Below, one piece after another: positions 1-6,300 of a stretch of DNA of 8,638 bases; position 1 is the stretch's first letter, and each line of letters opens with the position of its first letter. The translations under genes and the position numbers were made by a program. This DNA is from Cytophagaceae bacterium. Lineage in GTDB: Bacteria > Bacteroidota > Bacteroidia > Cytophagales > Flexibacteraceae. The DNA is taken from NCBI GenBank assembly GCA_947464365.1, contig CANHWS010000143.1, positions 1 to 8,638 of the forward strand. The letters run 5' to 3'. The notes under the pieces are model-generated. The model did not search any database, was not told where the DNA came from, and saw only the letters and a list, made by a program, of their open reading frames with translations.

Positions 1-13
1 GAGCGACAAACAC

Positions 14-46
14 TGCCCTCTGAGCCACATCTCAGGGGGCATTTTT
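14..46 (+). terminator. Intrinsic terminator of an upstream unit
   Basis: An 11-bp stem (TGCCCTCTGAG at 14-24 with CTCAGGGGGCA at 31-41, one G-T wobble) closes a 6-base loop and is followed directly by TTTTT. This is a classic rho-independent terminator on the + strand. It probably ends a transcription unit lying left of the window. Confidence 0.85.
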
Positions 47-214
47 GTGGCTTAAGGTCCAGATCACGATTGTCCACAGGTCTTTAGGTGCCATTTTTTG
101 TCCCATCGTACCTCAAATTACCCATCTTGTATTTATTTTGTCTAGCTCCGTATATGTGGCCAATTGTAGGTCTGCTTCTGGAGCTGAATAAACACTCCTA
201 TACCCCTTAGGCTA

Positions 215-1108
215 ATGTCGCCAACTTTACTAATTCTTGCTGCCGGAATGAGCAGTCGCTATGGCCAGCTCAAACAACTTGAGCCGCTTGGCCCTCAAGG
301 GCAGACCCTCATAGATTATGCCGTCCAGGATGCTATAAAGGCTGGCTTTGGTCAAGTTGTTTTTATCATACGGAAAGAAATAGAGGATCAGCTCAAGTCC
401 TTTTATGCGAACCGCTATAAGGACCAGGTAACGGTTGATTTCGTGTACCAAGAGCTAGATAAATTGCCTGCTGGCTATACCGTTCCGGCTGAGCGCAAAA
501 AGCCTTGGGGTACTGCACATGCAGTCCTGATGGCCGAGGGAGTAGTCAATACGCCATTTGTTGTCATTAACTGTGATGACTTTTATAGTGCGGCAAGCTA
601 CCAACTAGCTGCTGAGTTCTTTGCCCAGCATCAAGCCCCAGCTTGCGCTGTCATCGGCTACCAATTGGGGAAGACCTTGTCACCTAATGGGACAGTAGCC
701 CGCGCCATCTGCCAAGTGGATGACCAAGATCAACTCGCAGACATCGTCGAATTTACGAAGATTGCTCGTATTGATGGGGTAGTTACAGCCACACTTGAGA
801 ACGGGACAGAACTACCACAAGATGCTGAGGCTGTCGTTAGCATGAATTTCTGGGCTTTGCAACCAGTGGTCTTCCCGATCTTCAGGGCAGCTTTTGCAGA
901 ATATCTTTCAACTGAGTTGGACAAACCTGCGGCAGAGTTTTTTATAGCCACCGCCATTAACCAAGCAGCCCAAAATGGCACATTGCCTGTGTCGGTCATA
1001 GCTTGTAAGGCTCCTTGGTTTGGTATCACCTACCCAGCAGACAAATCCATGGTGATGGCAGAGCTAGCCTCTTTACACCAAGCTGGTGTTTACGCTGAAT
1101 TGGTTTAG
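215..1108 (+). CDS. Sugar-1-phosphate nucleotidyltransferase family protein
   Basis: A 297-residue cytoplasmic protein with the N-terminal nucleotidyltransferase fold that transfers a nucleotide to a sugar 1-phosphate to give an NDP-sugar. The NTP-binding signature LAAGMSSRYGQLK is at residues 8-20 (R15 and K20 fit the usual R and K). KPWGTAHAV at 96-104 matches the substrate-binding loop, and CDDFY at 120-124 supplies the Asp pair expected to bind the metal. There is no left-handed beta-helix or acyltransferase tail. In length it resembles a Bacteroidota family often found near sugar transporters and N-acetylhexosamine-kinase-like phosphotransferases (from memory). MurU-type muramate-1-P uridylyltransferases are shorter, about 220 residues. 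The ATG start puts the beta1 strand right at the N-terminus and has no Shine-Dalgarno. A weak promoter-like TTATTTTG lies at 133-140, without a good -33 element. The transporter gene follows after 4 bases, so the two are surely co-transcribed. The exact sugar and nucleotide cannot be read from sequence. Confidence 0.9.
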   Translation: MSPTLLILAAGMSSRYGQLKQLEPLGPQGQTLIDYAVQDAIKAGFGQVVFIIRKEIEDQLKSFYANRYKDQVTVDFVYQELDKLPAGYTVPAERKKPWGTAHAVLMAEGVVNTPFVVINCDDFYSAASYQLAAEFFAQHQAPACAVIGYQLGKTLSPNGTVARAICQVDDQDQLADIVEFTKIARIDGVVTATLENGTELPQDAEAVVSMNFWALQPVVFPIFRAAFAEYLSTELDKPAAEFFIATAINQAAQNGTLPVSVIACKAPWFGITYPADKSMVMAELASLHQAGVYAELV

Positions 1109-1112
1109 GGGC

Positions 1113-2396
1113 ATGGCAATAGTTAATAAACCAAGTACACAAGAGCATGAAGGTGGGAAGACCAAAACCCACCATGCTGACCAGCGACTAGCATTGGCAA
1201 CGATGCTGAGCCTGTTTTTCTTGTTCGGTATGGTCACCGTCCTGAACGACATCCTGATTCCGCACCTCAAGGGTCTGTTTGACCTTAGCCAGTGGCAGGC
1301 CAGCCTAGTTCAGTTTTGTTTCTTTGGAGCCTATTTCGTAATGTCGGTCCCTGCCGGTATGTTACTGACAGCAGTGGGGTACAAGAGAGGGCTCTCGATA
1401 GCTCTTTGCATTGTTGCTGGAGGGCTTATGTTGTTTGTACCCGCAAGTATCATCGTTTCGTATCCCTTGTTTCTGACTGGCCTGTTTGTAGTTGGGGCTG
1501 GGTTCACAGTATTGCAAGTGGCAGCAAACCCCTATGTCAGCTCGTTAGGTCCACCTGAAACGGCAACCAAGCGGCTCAACATGGCAGGGTTCCTTAATTC
1601 TTCGGCTGCAACAATAGGACCTATCATTGGGGCAAAACTGATCCTGATCGACACTGCGTTGCCGATTGCAGAACGTGCCGCAGCTGTGCAATTGCCCTAT
1701 TTTGCTCTGGCTTGCTTTGTTGTGATTTTAGCCCTTGTAATCAATGCGATCAAACTGCCAGACCTAAGCTCATTGTTGCAGCCTTCTGATGCAGGCCAAT
1801 CATCAGACAACAGTACATCAAAGGCATCTGCTTGGGCCTACCCCCATTTGTTGACAGCAATGGGTGCCATTTTCGTTTATGTGGGTGTCGAAGTTGCCGT
1901 CGGTAGTATGCTAATAGGTTACATGAAACAGATCGTTGGGGTGCAAGAGGTTGATGCCGCTATCTATGTTTCCTATTATTGGGGCGGATTATTGGTTGGT
2001 AGGGCTATCGGAATCATTATCACCAACATGATGTCCAATAGTAGGATGCTTGTGCTGGTTTCTTGTTTGGGCCTTTTGTTATCCATGGCTGCTATCTTGA
2101 CCCCTGGTATGATTGCAGTCTATGCCTTAGTAGGACTCGGCGTCTGCCATTCGGTTATGTGGCCTTGTATCTTCCCGATGGGAATCAAACATTTGGGCAA
2201 ACATACCGCACAGGGTTCTGGTCTGCTGATAAGTATGATTGTTGGCGGCGCCATCTATCCTGTCCTGCAAGGTGGCCTGATCGATAGCCTTGGGTACACT
2301 GCCAGCATCTGGATCTTGATACTGGGATATGCCTACTTGTTATGGTATGCACTTGCTGGATATAGGCTAGGTTTGGCCAATAATGAGGCCCAATAA
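1113..2396 (+). CDS. MFS sugar:H+ symporter, FucP/GluP/NagP type
   Basis: A 427-residue inner-membrane permease of the major facilitator superfamily, expected to import a sugar with protons. Hydrophobic segments run throughout, with a polar central loop at about 216-240 between two six-helix halves. The family signature is clear: VLNDILIPHLK at 43-53 and LQVAANPYVSSLGPPETA at 134-151, followed by RLNMAGFLNS at 154-163. YVGVEVAVGS at 256-265 is the usual start of the second half. E. coli FucP has LETAANPF at the second motif (Glu135). Here it is Gln, as in glucose/galactose and GlcNAc permeases, so those are likelier substrates than fucose. An upstream GTG at 1086 is in frame and would overlap the previous gene by 23 bases. 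ATG 1113, four bases after that gene's stop, is preferred. It is translationally close to the nucleotidyltransferase gene, which points to a shared sugar uptake/activation job. Confidence 0.93.
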   Translation: MAIVNKPSTQEHEGGKTKTHHADQRLALATMLSLFFLFGMVTVLNDILIPHLKGLFDLSQWQASLVQFCFFGAYFVMSVPAGMLLTAVGYKRGLSIALCIVAGGLMLFVPASIIVSYPLFLTGLFVVGAGFTVLQVAANPYVSSLGPPETATKRLNMAGFLNSSAATIGPIIGAKLILIDTALPIAERAAAVQLPYFALACFVVILALVINAIKLPDLSSLLQPSDAGQSSDNSTSKASAWAYPHLLTAMGAIFVYVGVEVAVGSMLIGYMKQIVGVQEVDAAIYVSYYWGGLLVGRAIGIIITNMMSNSRMLVLVSCLGLLLSMAAILTPGMIAVYALVGLGVCHSVMWPCIFPMGIKHLGKHTAQGSGLLISMIVGGAIYPVLQGGLIDSLGYTASIWILILGYAYLLWYALAGYRLGLANNEAQ

Positions 2397-2412
2397 CATT
2401 ACTTAAAGACCA

Positions 2413-2438
2413 ATTGCCGAATGTCAATCTTCGGCAAT
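2413..2438. other. Perfect 9-bp hairpin downstream of the transporter
   Basis: ATTGCCGAA (2413-2421) pairs perfectly with TTCGGCAAT (2430-2438) across an 8-base loop, 16 bases after the transporter stop. No T-run follows, so it is not a typical intrinsic terminator. It may protect the transcript's 3' end or act in attenuation. It also covers the ATG of a short 44-codon open frame (2421-2555). Confidence 0.5.
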
Positions 2439-2458
2439 CATAAACTTAATACGGGATC

Positions 2459-2624
2459 TGGGAACTATTATCGAGCTTTGTGTTTGCAGTTCAGCGATTG
2501 TCTCCCCGCCATGTCCTGCTTCTCACGAAGTCATTTGCAACCCATAATATTCTGAAAAGAATGCTGTGAGGAGTGTTTAAGTTCCCACAAAAAGCCTAGG
2601 TCTGATGGTCTAGGCTTTTGTTTT
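2459..2624 (+). ncRNA. Possible structured small RNA ending in an intrinsic terminator
   Basis: This is the core of the 405-base gap between the transporter and cytochrome genes. TGGGAACT (2459-2466) pairs with AGTTCCCA (2580-2587), enclosing about 113 bases immediately before a strong terminator. Inside, CTTCTCAC (2519-2526) can pair with GTGAGGAG (2566-2573, one wobble). Within that, ATTCT-GAAA-AGAAT (2549-2562) forms a small hairpin with a GAAA tetraloop. The pairings nest, which is what a stand-alone RNA would show. The shape loosely recalls a 6S-like rod, but I recognise no conserved family sequence and no good promoter (only a weak TAAACTTA at 2441-2448). A competing reading is a 44-codon frame at 2421-2555, which resembles nothing I know. 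It could also simply be the 3' UTR of the transporter mRNA. Confidence 0.3.
2590..2624 (+). terminator. Intrinsic terminator
   Basis: A perfect 10-bp stem (AAAAGCCTAG at 2590-2599 with CTAGGCTTTT at 2610-2619) closes a 10-base loop and runs into TTTTGTTTT. It ends transcription from the sugar operon or from the possible small RNA, and so isolates the cytochrome operon downstream. Confidence 0.85.
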
Positions 2625-2760
2625 AGGGGTGTAATGTACCCTTCGCCTGCCTTTAGAGAACCGTTTCCAATTGTTCAACGCTAGGCACTATTAAAGTAGT
2701 GAGTTCTGGATTTAGAGGGTCCTTACCTGTCTAAAAAACACCAACCAGTAACAGTATTAC

Positions 2761-2768
2761 TACTTTTG
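2761..2768 (+). promoter_or_regulatory. Bacteroidota -7 promoter element for the cytochrome operon
   Basis: TACTTTTG matches the Bacteroidota -7 consensus TAnnTTTG exactly. It lies 33 bases before ATG 2802, giving an expected start near 2775 and a leader of about 27 bases. No clear TTG -33 element is seen at the usual spacing, so the promoter may be weak or need an activator. It is the only exact match I found in this gap. Confidence 0.5.
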
Positions 2769-2801
2769 CGTTTGAAAGTCAGATAAACATTGGTATAGGT
2801 G

Positions 2802-3842
2802 ATGTTGCGTTGCAAGAAATTTGTGGCTTTGGTTTTGCTATTGACCTGTGGTGGTTGCTCCAAACCGTCTGACCCCGCGGCTAGCCCGGACCCATTACCA
2901 GACAAAAAGCCAATATTTGCAATACCGGCTGGTTTGCCACCAATTGACTACCCACTTGATAATCGGTATGACACCGCAAGGGTTGCCCTAGGTAGGGACT
3001 TGTTTTTTGATCCCGTCCTTTCACTTGACTCATCAGTATCATGTGGCTCCTGCCATTTGTTTGGCCAGGCCTTCACCAACCCTAATGCCGTTCCTTTGGG
3101 TTTTGCTGGCAGGCAAGGCAAACGCAATACACCGACCCTTACCAACGTGGCCTATAATTCATCCTTTTTTTGGGATGGAGGTGTGCCTAGCCTCGAGCAG
3201 CAAGTCATAGCCCCGATCGAAAGTGAAGTGGAGATGAACTTGCCAATCACTGAGGCCGTCAATCGACTCCAGACCTTTAAGGACTATAAGGCCCGATTTA
3301 TTCGGGTATTTGGGCAAGCACCAGACCTATATGGCCTAAGTAGATCAATTGCTGCCTTTGAGCGCACATTGGTTAGTGGCAACTCGCCTTTTGATCAATA
3401 TACCTATCAAGGGATTACCTCAGCACTTACACTAGATCAACTTGCAGGCAGGGATCTCTTTATGTCAGATAGCCTCAACTGCTCAGGTTGCCACTCGGGT
3501 TTCAACTTCACCAACCAAACCTTCCAGAACAATGGCCTTGCGCTAGTCTATCAAGACGAAGGCCGCCAAAGGGTAACCGTTCGGGTTCAAGATAATGCTA
3601 AATTCAAGGTCCCGACACTCCGCAATCTGATCTATAGTGCACCTTATATGCACAACGGCAGCATCACTACACTAGAGGCCGTAATTCGGCATTATGAGAC
3701 TGGTGGACAGTCTCATCCCTCTCGCAGTCGACTACTTAAACCATTTCGTTTGAGTAATCAGCAAAGAAATCAGCTTGTCGCCTTTCTGGAGTCACTTTCG
3801 GATCCTACATTTGTAACTAATACCAGAGTGCGTCCTAGGTAA
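2802..3842 (+). CDS. Diheme cytochrome c peroxidase / MauG-MbnH-like lipoprotein
   Basis: A 346-residue exported diheme protein. The N-terminus has a basic start, a hydrophobic stretch and a cysteine at 19 (CGGC|S). It is probably a lipoprotein, although the lipobox -3 residue is unusual and C16 is an alternative. Two c-heme sites are visible: CGSCH at 81-85 and CSGCH at 227-231. Family landmarks include FFWDGG at 122-127 (Trp124, equivalent to the inter-heme Trp of CCP/MauG), KVPTLRN at 269-275 and PYMHNG at 281-286. The C-terminal motif reads VIRHYETGG at 294-302. By motif alignment, Tyr298 sits where classical peroxidases carry the Met heme ligand, as in MauG and MbnH. The family either reduces H2O2 or uses high-valent iron to oxidise a partner protein. 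An MbnP-like partner two genes on favours the second. GTG 2799 is an alternative start one codon upstream. The next gene starts 14 bases after the stop. Confidence 0.9.
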   Translation: MLRCKKFVALVLLLTCGGCSKPSDPAASPDPLPDKKPIFAIPAGLPPIDYPLDNRYDTARVALGRDLFFDPVLSLDSSVSCGSCHLFGQAFTNPNAVPLGFAGRQGKRNTPTLTNVAYNSSFFWDGGVPSLEQQVIAPIESEVEMNLPITEAVNRLQTFKDYKARFIRVFGQAPDLYGLSRSIAAFERTLVSGNSPFDQYTYQGITSALTLDQLAGRDLFMSDSLNCSGCHSGFNFTNQTFQNNGLALVYQDEGRQRVTVRVQDNAKFKVPTLRNLIYSAPYMHNGSITTLEAVIRHYETGGQSHPSRSRLLKPFRLSNQQRNQLVAFLESLSDPTFVTNTRVRPR

Positions 3843-3856
3843 TCTATTCCTAGTCC

Positions 3857-4261
3857 ATGATGAATCTCAAAAGCTTAGGTGTTGGTTTATTACTGTTGCT
3901 GTTCTTGACGAACAGCTTCAGGACAGTCTATACCTATTTTAGATTCGTGGCCGCTAAGGCTGAGATCGTGAAAACGATGTGCGAAAAGCGCAACCTTACG
4001 CTCAATACTTGCCAAGGCCGTTGTTACCTCAAGAAACAGCTCAAAGCCCTTGAAGCTGAGGATAACGGACTTGCGAAGAATTGCAAACCAAACAAAAAGG
4101 CCAATGCTGAAGAAGATTCCATTTTTGTCTGCACTTCTTGCAGCGCAGACCTAATTGGCCAATACAGACAGTTAACAGGTCCAACAGGTTTTGTGGGTAG
4201 GCATTTTACTTTGCCCTCAGACCTATATGTTGACGTGATTGCACCCCCTCCCGAAAGTTAG
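3857..4261 (+). CDS. Small membrane-anchored cysteine-rich protein, function unknown
   Basis: A 134-residue protein with one hydrophobic segment at about 7-20, best read as a signal anchor or uncleaved signal. It is followed by a soluble, cysteine-rich domain that would face the periplasm. Six cysteines (42, 52, 56, 76, 92, 95) are present. The core pattern is C-x9-C-x3-C in MCEKRNLTLNTCQGRCYLKK, and a CxxC (VCTSC) sits at 91-95. The middle, at about 57-88, is rich in Lys and Glu. The CxGxCYLKKQL core resembles uncharacterised small Bacteroidota proteins I recall, but I know of no assigned function. It sits 14 bases after the diheme gene and before the MbnP-like gene. That placement suggests a helper role such as metal or thiol handling for copper or heme (inference). 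The start is one of two adjacent ATGs (3857, 3860). Confidence 0.8.
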   Translation: MMNLKSLGVGLLLLLFLTNSFRTVYTYFRFVAAKAEIVKTMCEKRNLTLNTCQGRCYLKKQLKALEAEDNGLAKNCKPNKKANAEEDSIFVCTSCSADLIGQYRQLTGPTGFVGRHFTLPSDLYVDVIAPPPES

Positions 4262-4405
4262 TGGATTATTGAGGTGACCATCCTTATTGGCATCAATGTC
4301 CTGATGGTTACGAAGTTGCCTTCTGTTGAGCAGCAAGGTGCTAAAAAATCATGTGGTGATCTGGCTGCGTTCAGAACACTAACTACTACTAACTTTCAAA
4401 CAATC

Positions 4406-5278
4406 GTGAAAAAAACACTCAACTCAATTTTGGGTTTTGGCCTTGCCATAGCCCTACTTTCTGGCTGTGCCAAAAAAGAGGAGGTCAAACCATCTGAAAC
4501 CTCTAAAGCTGAAATTCCGACAGGCAATGTAGAGTTTGTCGTGACACCAACCATTGGTGGTGATCCACTTCGTGTTGGCTCGACCATTACGCTGCCATCA
4601 GGCGAAGCCCTGACAATCCGTGACTTTAAATTCTATTTGTCTGATATTGGCCTAGCAAAACCAAACTCACAAGAAGCTCCGGCGCGCCCTATAGTTGGCG
4701 ATACCTGCCAAGCTGGCGTCTGGTTGCTGGACTTTGGCAAAGCAAATACTGAGGGTATTTTCTCTGGTGTCCGTAATGCCCTATCGATCACAACCAAAGT
4801 GGATACTGGTAGTTATGTTGATACCCGATTAGCCATTGCTGTGCCACGCACCTATAACTCAGCTGACATTGCGACCAATCCGATCCCGCTCAATGCACGC
4901 CAAGGCATGTACTGGACCTGGAACTCAGGCTTCAAATTCTTGGTCATCAATGGCACCAGCCCTGCCATTCCGCAAGGAGCTACTGTGCACCTCTCAATCG
5001 GACAAAACTCTCGCCGTATGGAGTTTAACTTCAAGGCTATGTTATTGGCTGCCAACCGTGAGAAGATCCGTGTCATCGCGGGCAAAACGACAAAGATTCA
5101 TTTGACCTTCGAGCTCAATGCCCTCTTCACCAACACAGACGGCACTCCGTATCAGTTGGCACCAATCCCGGGCAAACCAAGCACCTTTCAGGTACATGGT
5201 GGCTATTGGTCAGATCAGCTGAAGGCCAATGCCGCCCAAGCGTTTGACATGGCTAGTTTTTCAACCATCAACAACTAG
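4406..5278 (+). CDS. MbnP-like (copper-binding family) lipoprotein
   Basis: A 290-residue exported lipoprotein when started at GTG 4406. From there the signal is textbook: MKKTLNSIL, a hydrophobic core, then the LSGC lipobox with Cys21. The frame stays open back to GTG 4274, but that start would bury the signal peptide at residue 45, so I reject it. The mature domain resembles the MbnP family. It has a beta-strand start at about 41-50, FKFYLSDIGL at 74-83, and the Trp-rich GMYWTWNSGFKFL at 167-179. Late strands follow at about 237-240, and VHGGYW is at 263-268. Known MbnP binds copper after its partner MbnH converts a Trp to kynurenine. Candidate tryptophans here are W106, W170, W172 and W268. 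C101 is an additional possible ligand. TAACTTTC at 4390-4397 resembles a -7 element but lies too close to the start to rely on. The next gene starts 6 bases after the stop. Confidence 0.8.
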   Translation: MKKTLNSILGFGLAIALLSGCAKKEEVKPSETSKAEIPTGNVEFVVTPTIGGDPLRVGSTITLPSGEALTIRDFKFYLSDIGLAKPNSQEAPARPIVGDTCQAGVWLLDFGKANTEGIFSGVRNALSITTKVDTGSYVDTRLAIAVPRTYNSADIATNPIPLNARQGMYWTWNSGFKFLVINGTSPAIPQGATVHLSIGQNSRRMEFNFKAMLLAANREKIRVIAGKTTKIHLTFELNALFTNTDGTPYQLAPIPGKPSTFQVHGGYWSDQLKANAAQAFDMASFSTINN

Positions 5279-5284
5279 CCACAA

Positions 5285-6184
5285 ATGATCCTAAAAAATG
5301 CAGTTTTGAAGCTGGGGGTCTTCGGACTCCTAGTAGGTAGCACTGTAGCTTATGCCTTCAGTAGTGCTGGTTTTGGCGACTCGACAGGAGGCCCAACTAA
5401 ACAAGGTACCACAATCGCTTATAGTGTTTGTTCCAATGCTGGCTGCCATACTGGCAATGCGCTTAACAGCAGCAGGGGTACTTTATCTGTCACCAGCGAT
5501 ATTCCAGCCTCAGGCTGGGAGCCTGGACAGACATATAATGTTTCGATTTCGTTTGCTTTTGCAGCCCGTGATGTTTTCGGCTGGCAACTGATGGCATGGG
5601 GCAGTAAAGATTCTGCCAGCGTTGGTCGGTTCACCACGGTTGGTGGCATTGGTACCGTCTCCAATTCCGTACTCCGGAAAGGTGGCGTGGCATACGATAC
5701 CAATCAGTATTTCACACATACTGCGGCAACTGTCGTTTCGCCGACATCCGGATCACGCACCATCACTGTTAAATGGACCGCACCTACGAATCCAGGCGAA
5801 AATAGCCAAGTAGTGTTCTATTGCGCCAGTGTGATGGCCAACGGAAATGGCACTGCGTTAGGGGACTTTGTTTTTAGGTCCAGCCATACAGTCAATCAGG
5901 CTGTACCAACAGGCCTTGCCAAGGATGCCTTTAGCAACCCAGTGAGCATCTATCCTGTCCCAGCCAAAGACTTTGTCAACATTGACCTAGGCAATGACCG
6001 TTCGTCAGCGCAGCTCATGATCTACTCCGTATCTGGTAAAGTGGTACGCAATGTTGTTGTCACGCCAGATGTTGATCAGCCAGCCATTGTTAGCCTCGAT
6101 GGGGTGAATGCTGGCGGCTATCTTTACAAAATCATGGATCAAAAAGGTCAGCTACTCAAAAAAGGCGCCATCACGATCCAGTAA
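5285..6184 (+). CDS. Secreted choice-of-anchor-V-like protein with CX4CH motif and T9SS sorting domain
   Basis: A 299-residue exported protein. The signal peptide runs to about residue 24 (AYA|F). The central domain, about 28-203, is beta-rich and resembles the choice-of-anchor V/Reeler-like fold. The GCHTG segment is at 53-57, and FYCASVMANGNG at 178-189 leads into GDFVF at 193-197. The cysteine pattern C49-x4-C54-H55 is a non-canonical but known c-heme attachment form. Cys180 is the only other cysteine. The tail from about 218 is a T9SS type A sorting domain: NPVSIYPVPAKDFVNIDL, then LMIYSVSGKVV at 244-254, GGYLYKI at 277-283 and a basic, hydrophobic end. It would cross the outer membrane through T9SS and be anchored or released at the surface. 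It starts 6 bases after the MbnP-like gene and closes the operon at a terminator. Its role is unknown. A surface electron-transfer or metal-binding partner is an inference. Confidence 0.85.
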   Translation: MILKNAVLKLGVFGLLVGSTVAYAFSSAGFGDSTGGPTKQGTTIAYSVCSNAGCHTGNALNSSRGTLSVTSDIPASGWEPGQTYNVSISFAFAARDVFGWQLMAWGSKDSASVGRFTTVGGIGTVSNSVLRKGGVAYDTNQYFTHTAATVVSPTSGSRTITVKWTAPTNPGENSQVVFYCASVMANGNGTALGDFVFRSSHTVNQAVPTGLAKDAFSNPVSIYPVPAKDFVNIDLGNDRSSAQLMIYSVSGKVVRNVVVTPDVDQPAIVSLDGVNAGGYLYKIMDQKGQLLKKGAITIQ

Positions 6185-6215
6185 TCAGTGTTTTTGTCTT
6201 TGACCTTCATATAAC

Positions 6216-6248
6216 AGAAAAAAGCGCCTGCTTTGCGGGCGCTTTTTG
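6216..6248. terminator. Bidirectional intrinsic terminator between convergent operons
   Basis: AAAAAGCGCC (6219-6228) pairs perfectly with GGCGCTTTTT (6238-6247). The stem can extend by three pairs (T-G, G-C, C-G) to a TTT loop. There is a T-run on the right for the + strand and an A-run on the left that gives a U-tract on the - strand. It therefore serves both the cytochrome/MbnP operon and the convergent GH57 gene. An imperfect hairpin over the GH57 stop (about 6278-6303) has no T-run. Confidence 0.9.
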
Positions 6249-6300
6249 CCATTATACGACAGCGTTGATCAGGCAATTAAGCCTAAACTAAGTTTTAAGC

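Noticed and set aside
2421..2555. A 44-codon frame starting at ATG 2421.
   Set aside because: Its start lies inside a perfect hairpin. The product has no signal, membrane or domain features, and the region is better explained by RNA structure. It is kept only as an alternative in the ncRNA entry.
4274..4405. Longer start of the MbnP-like protein at GTG 4274.
   Set aside because: It would place a textbook lipoprotein signal peptide at residue 45. The in-frame GTG 4406 puts it exactly at the N-terminus.
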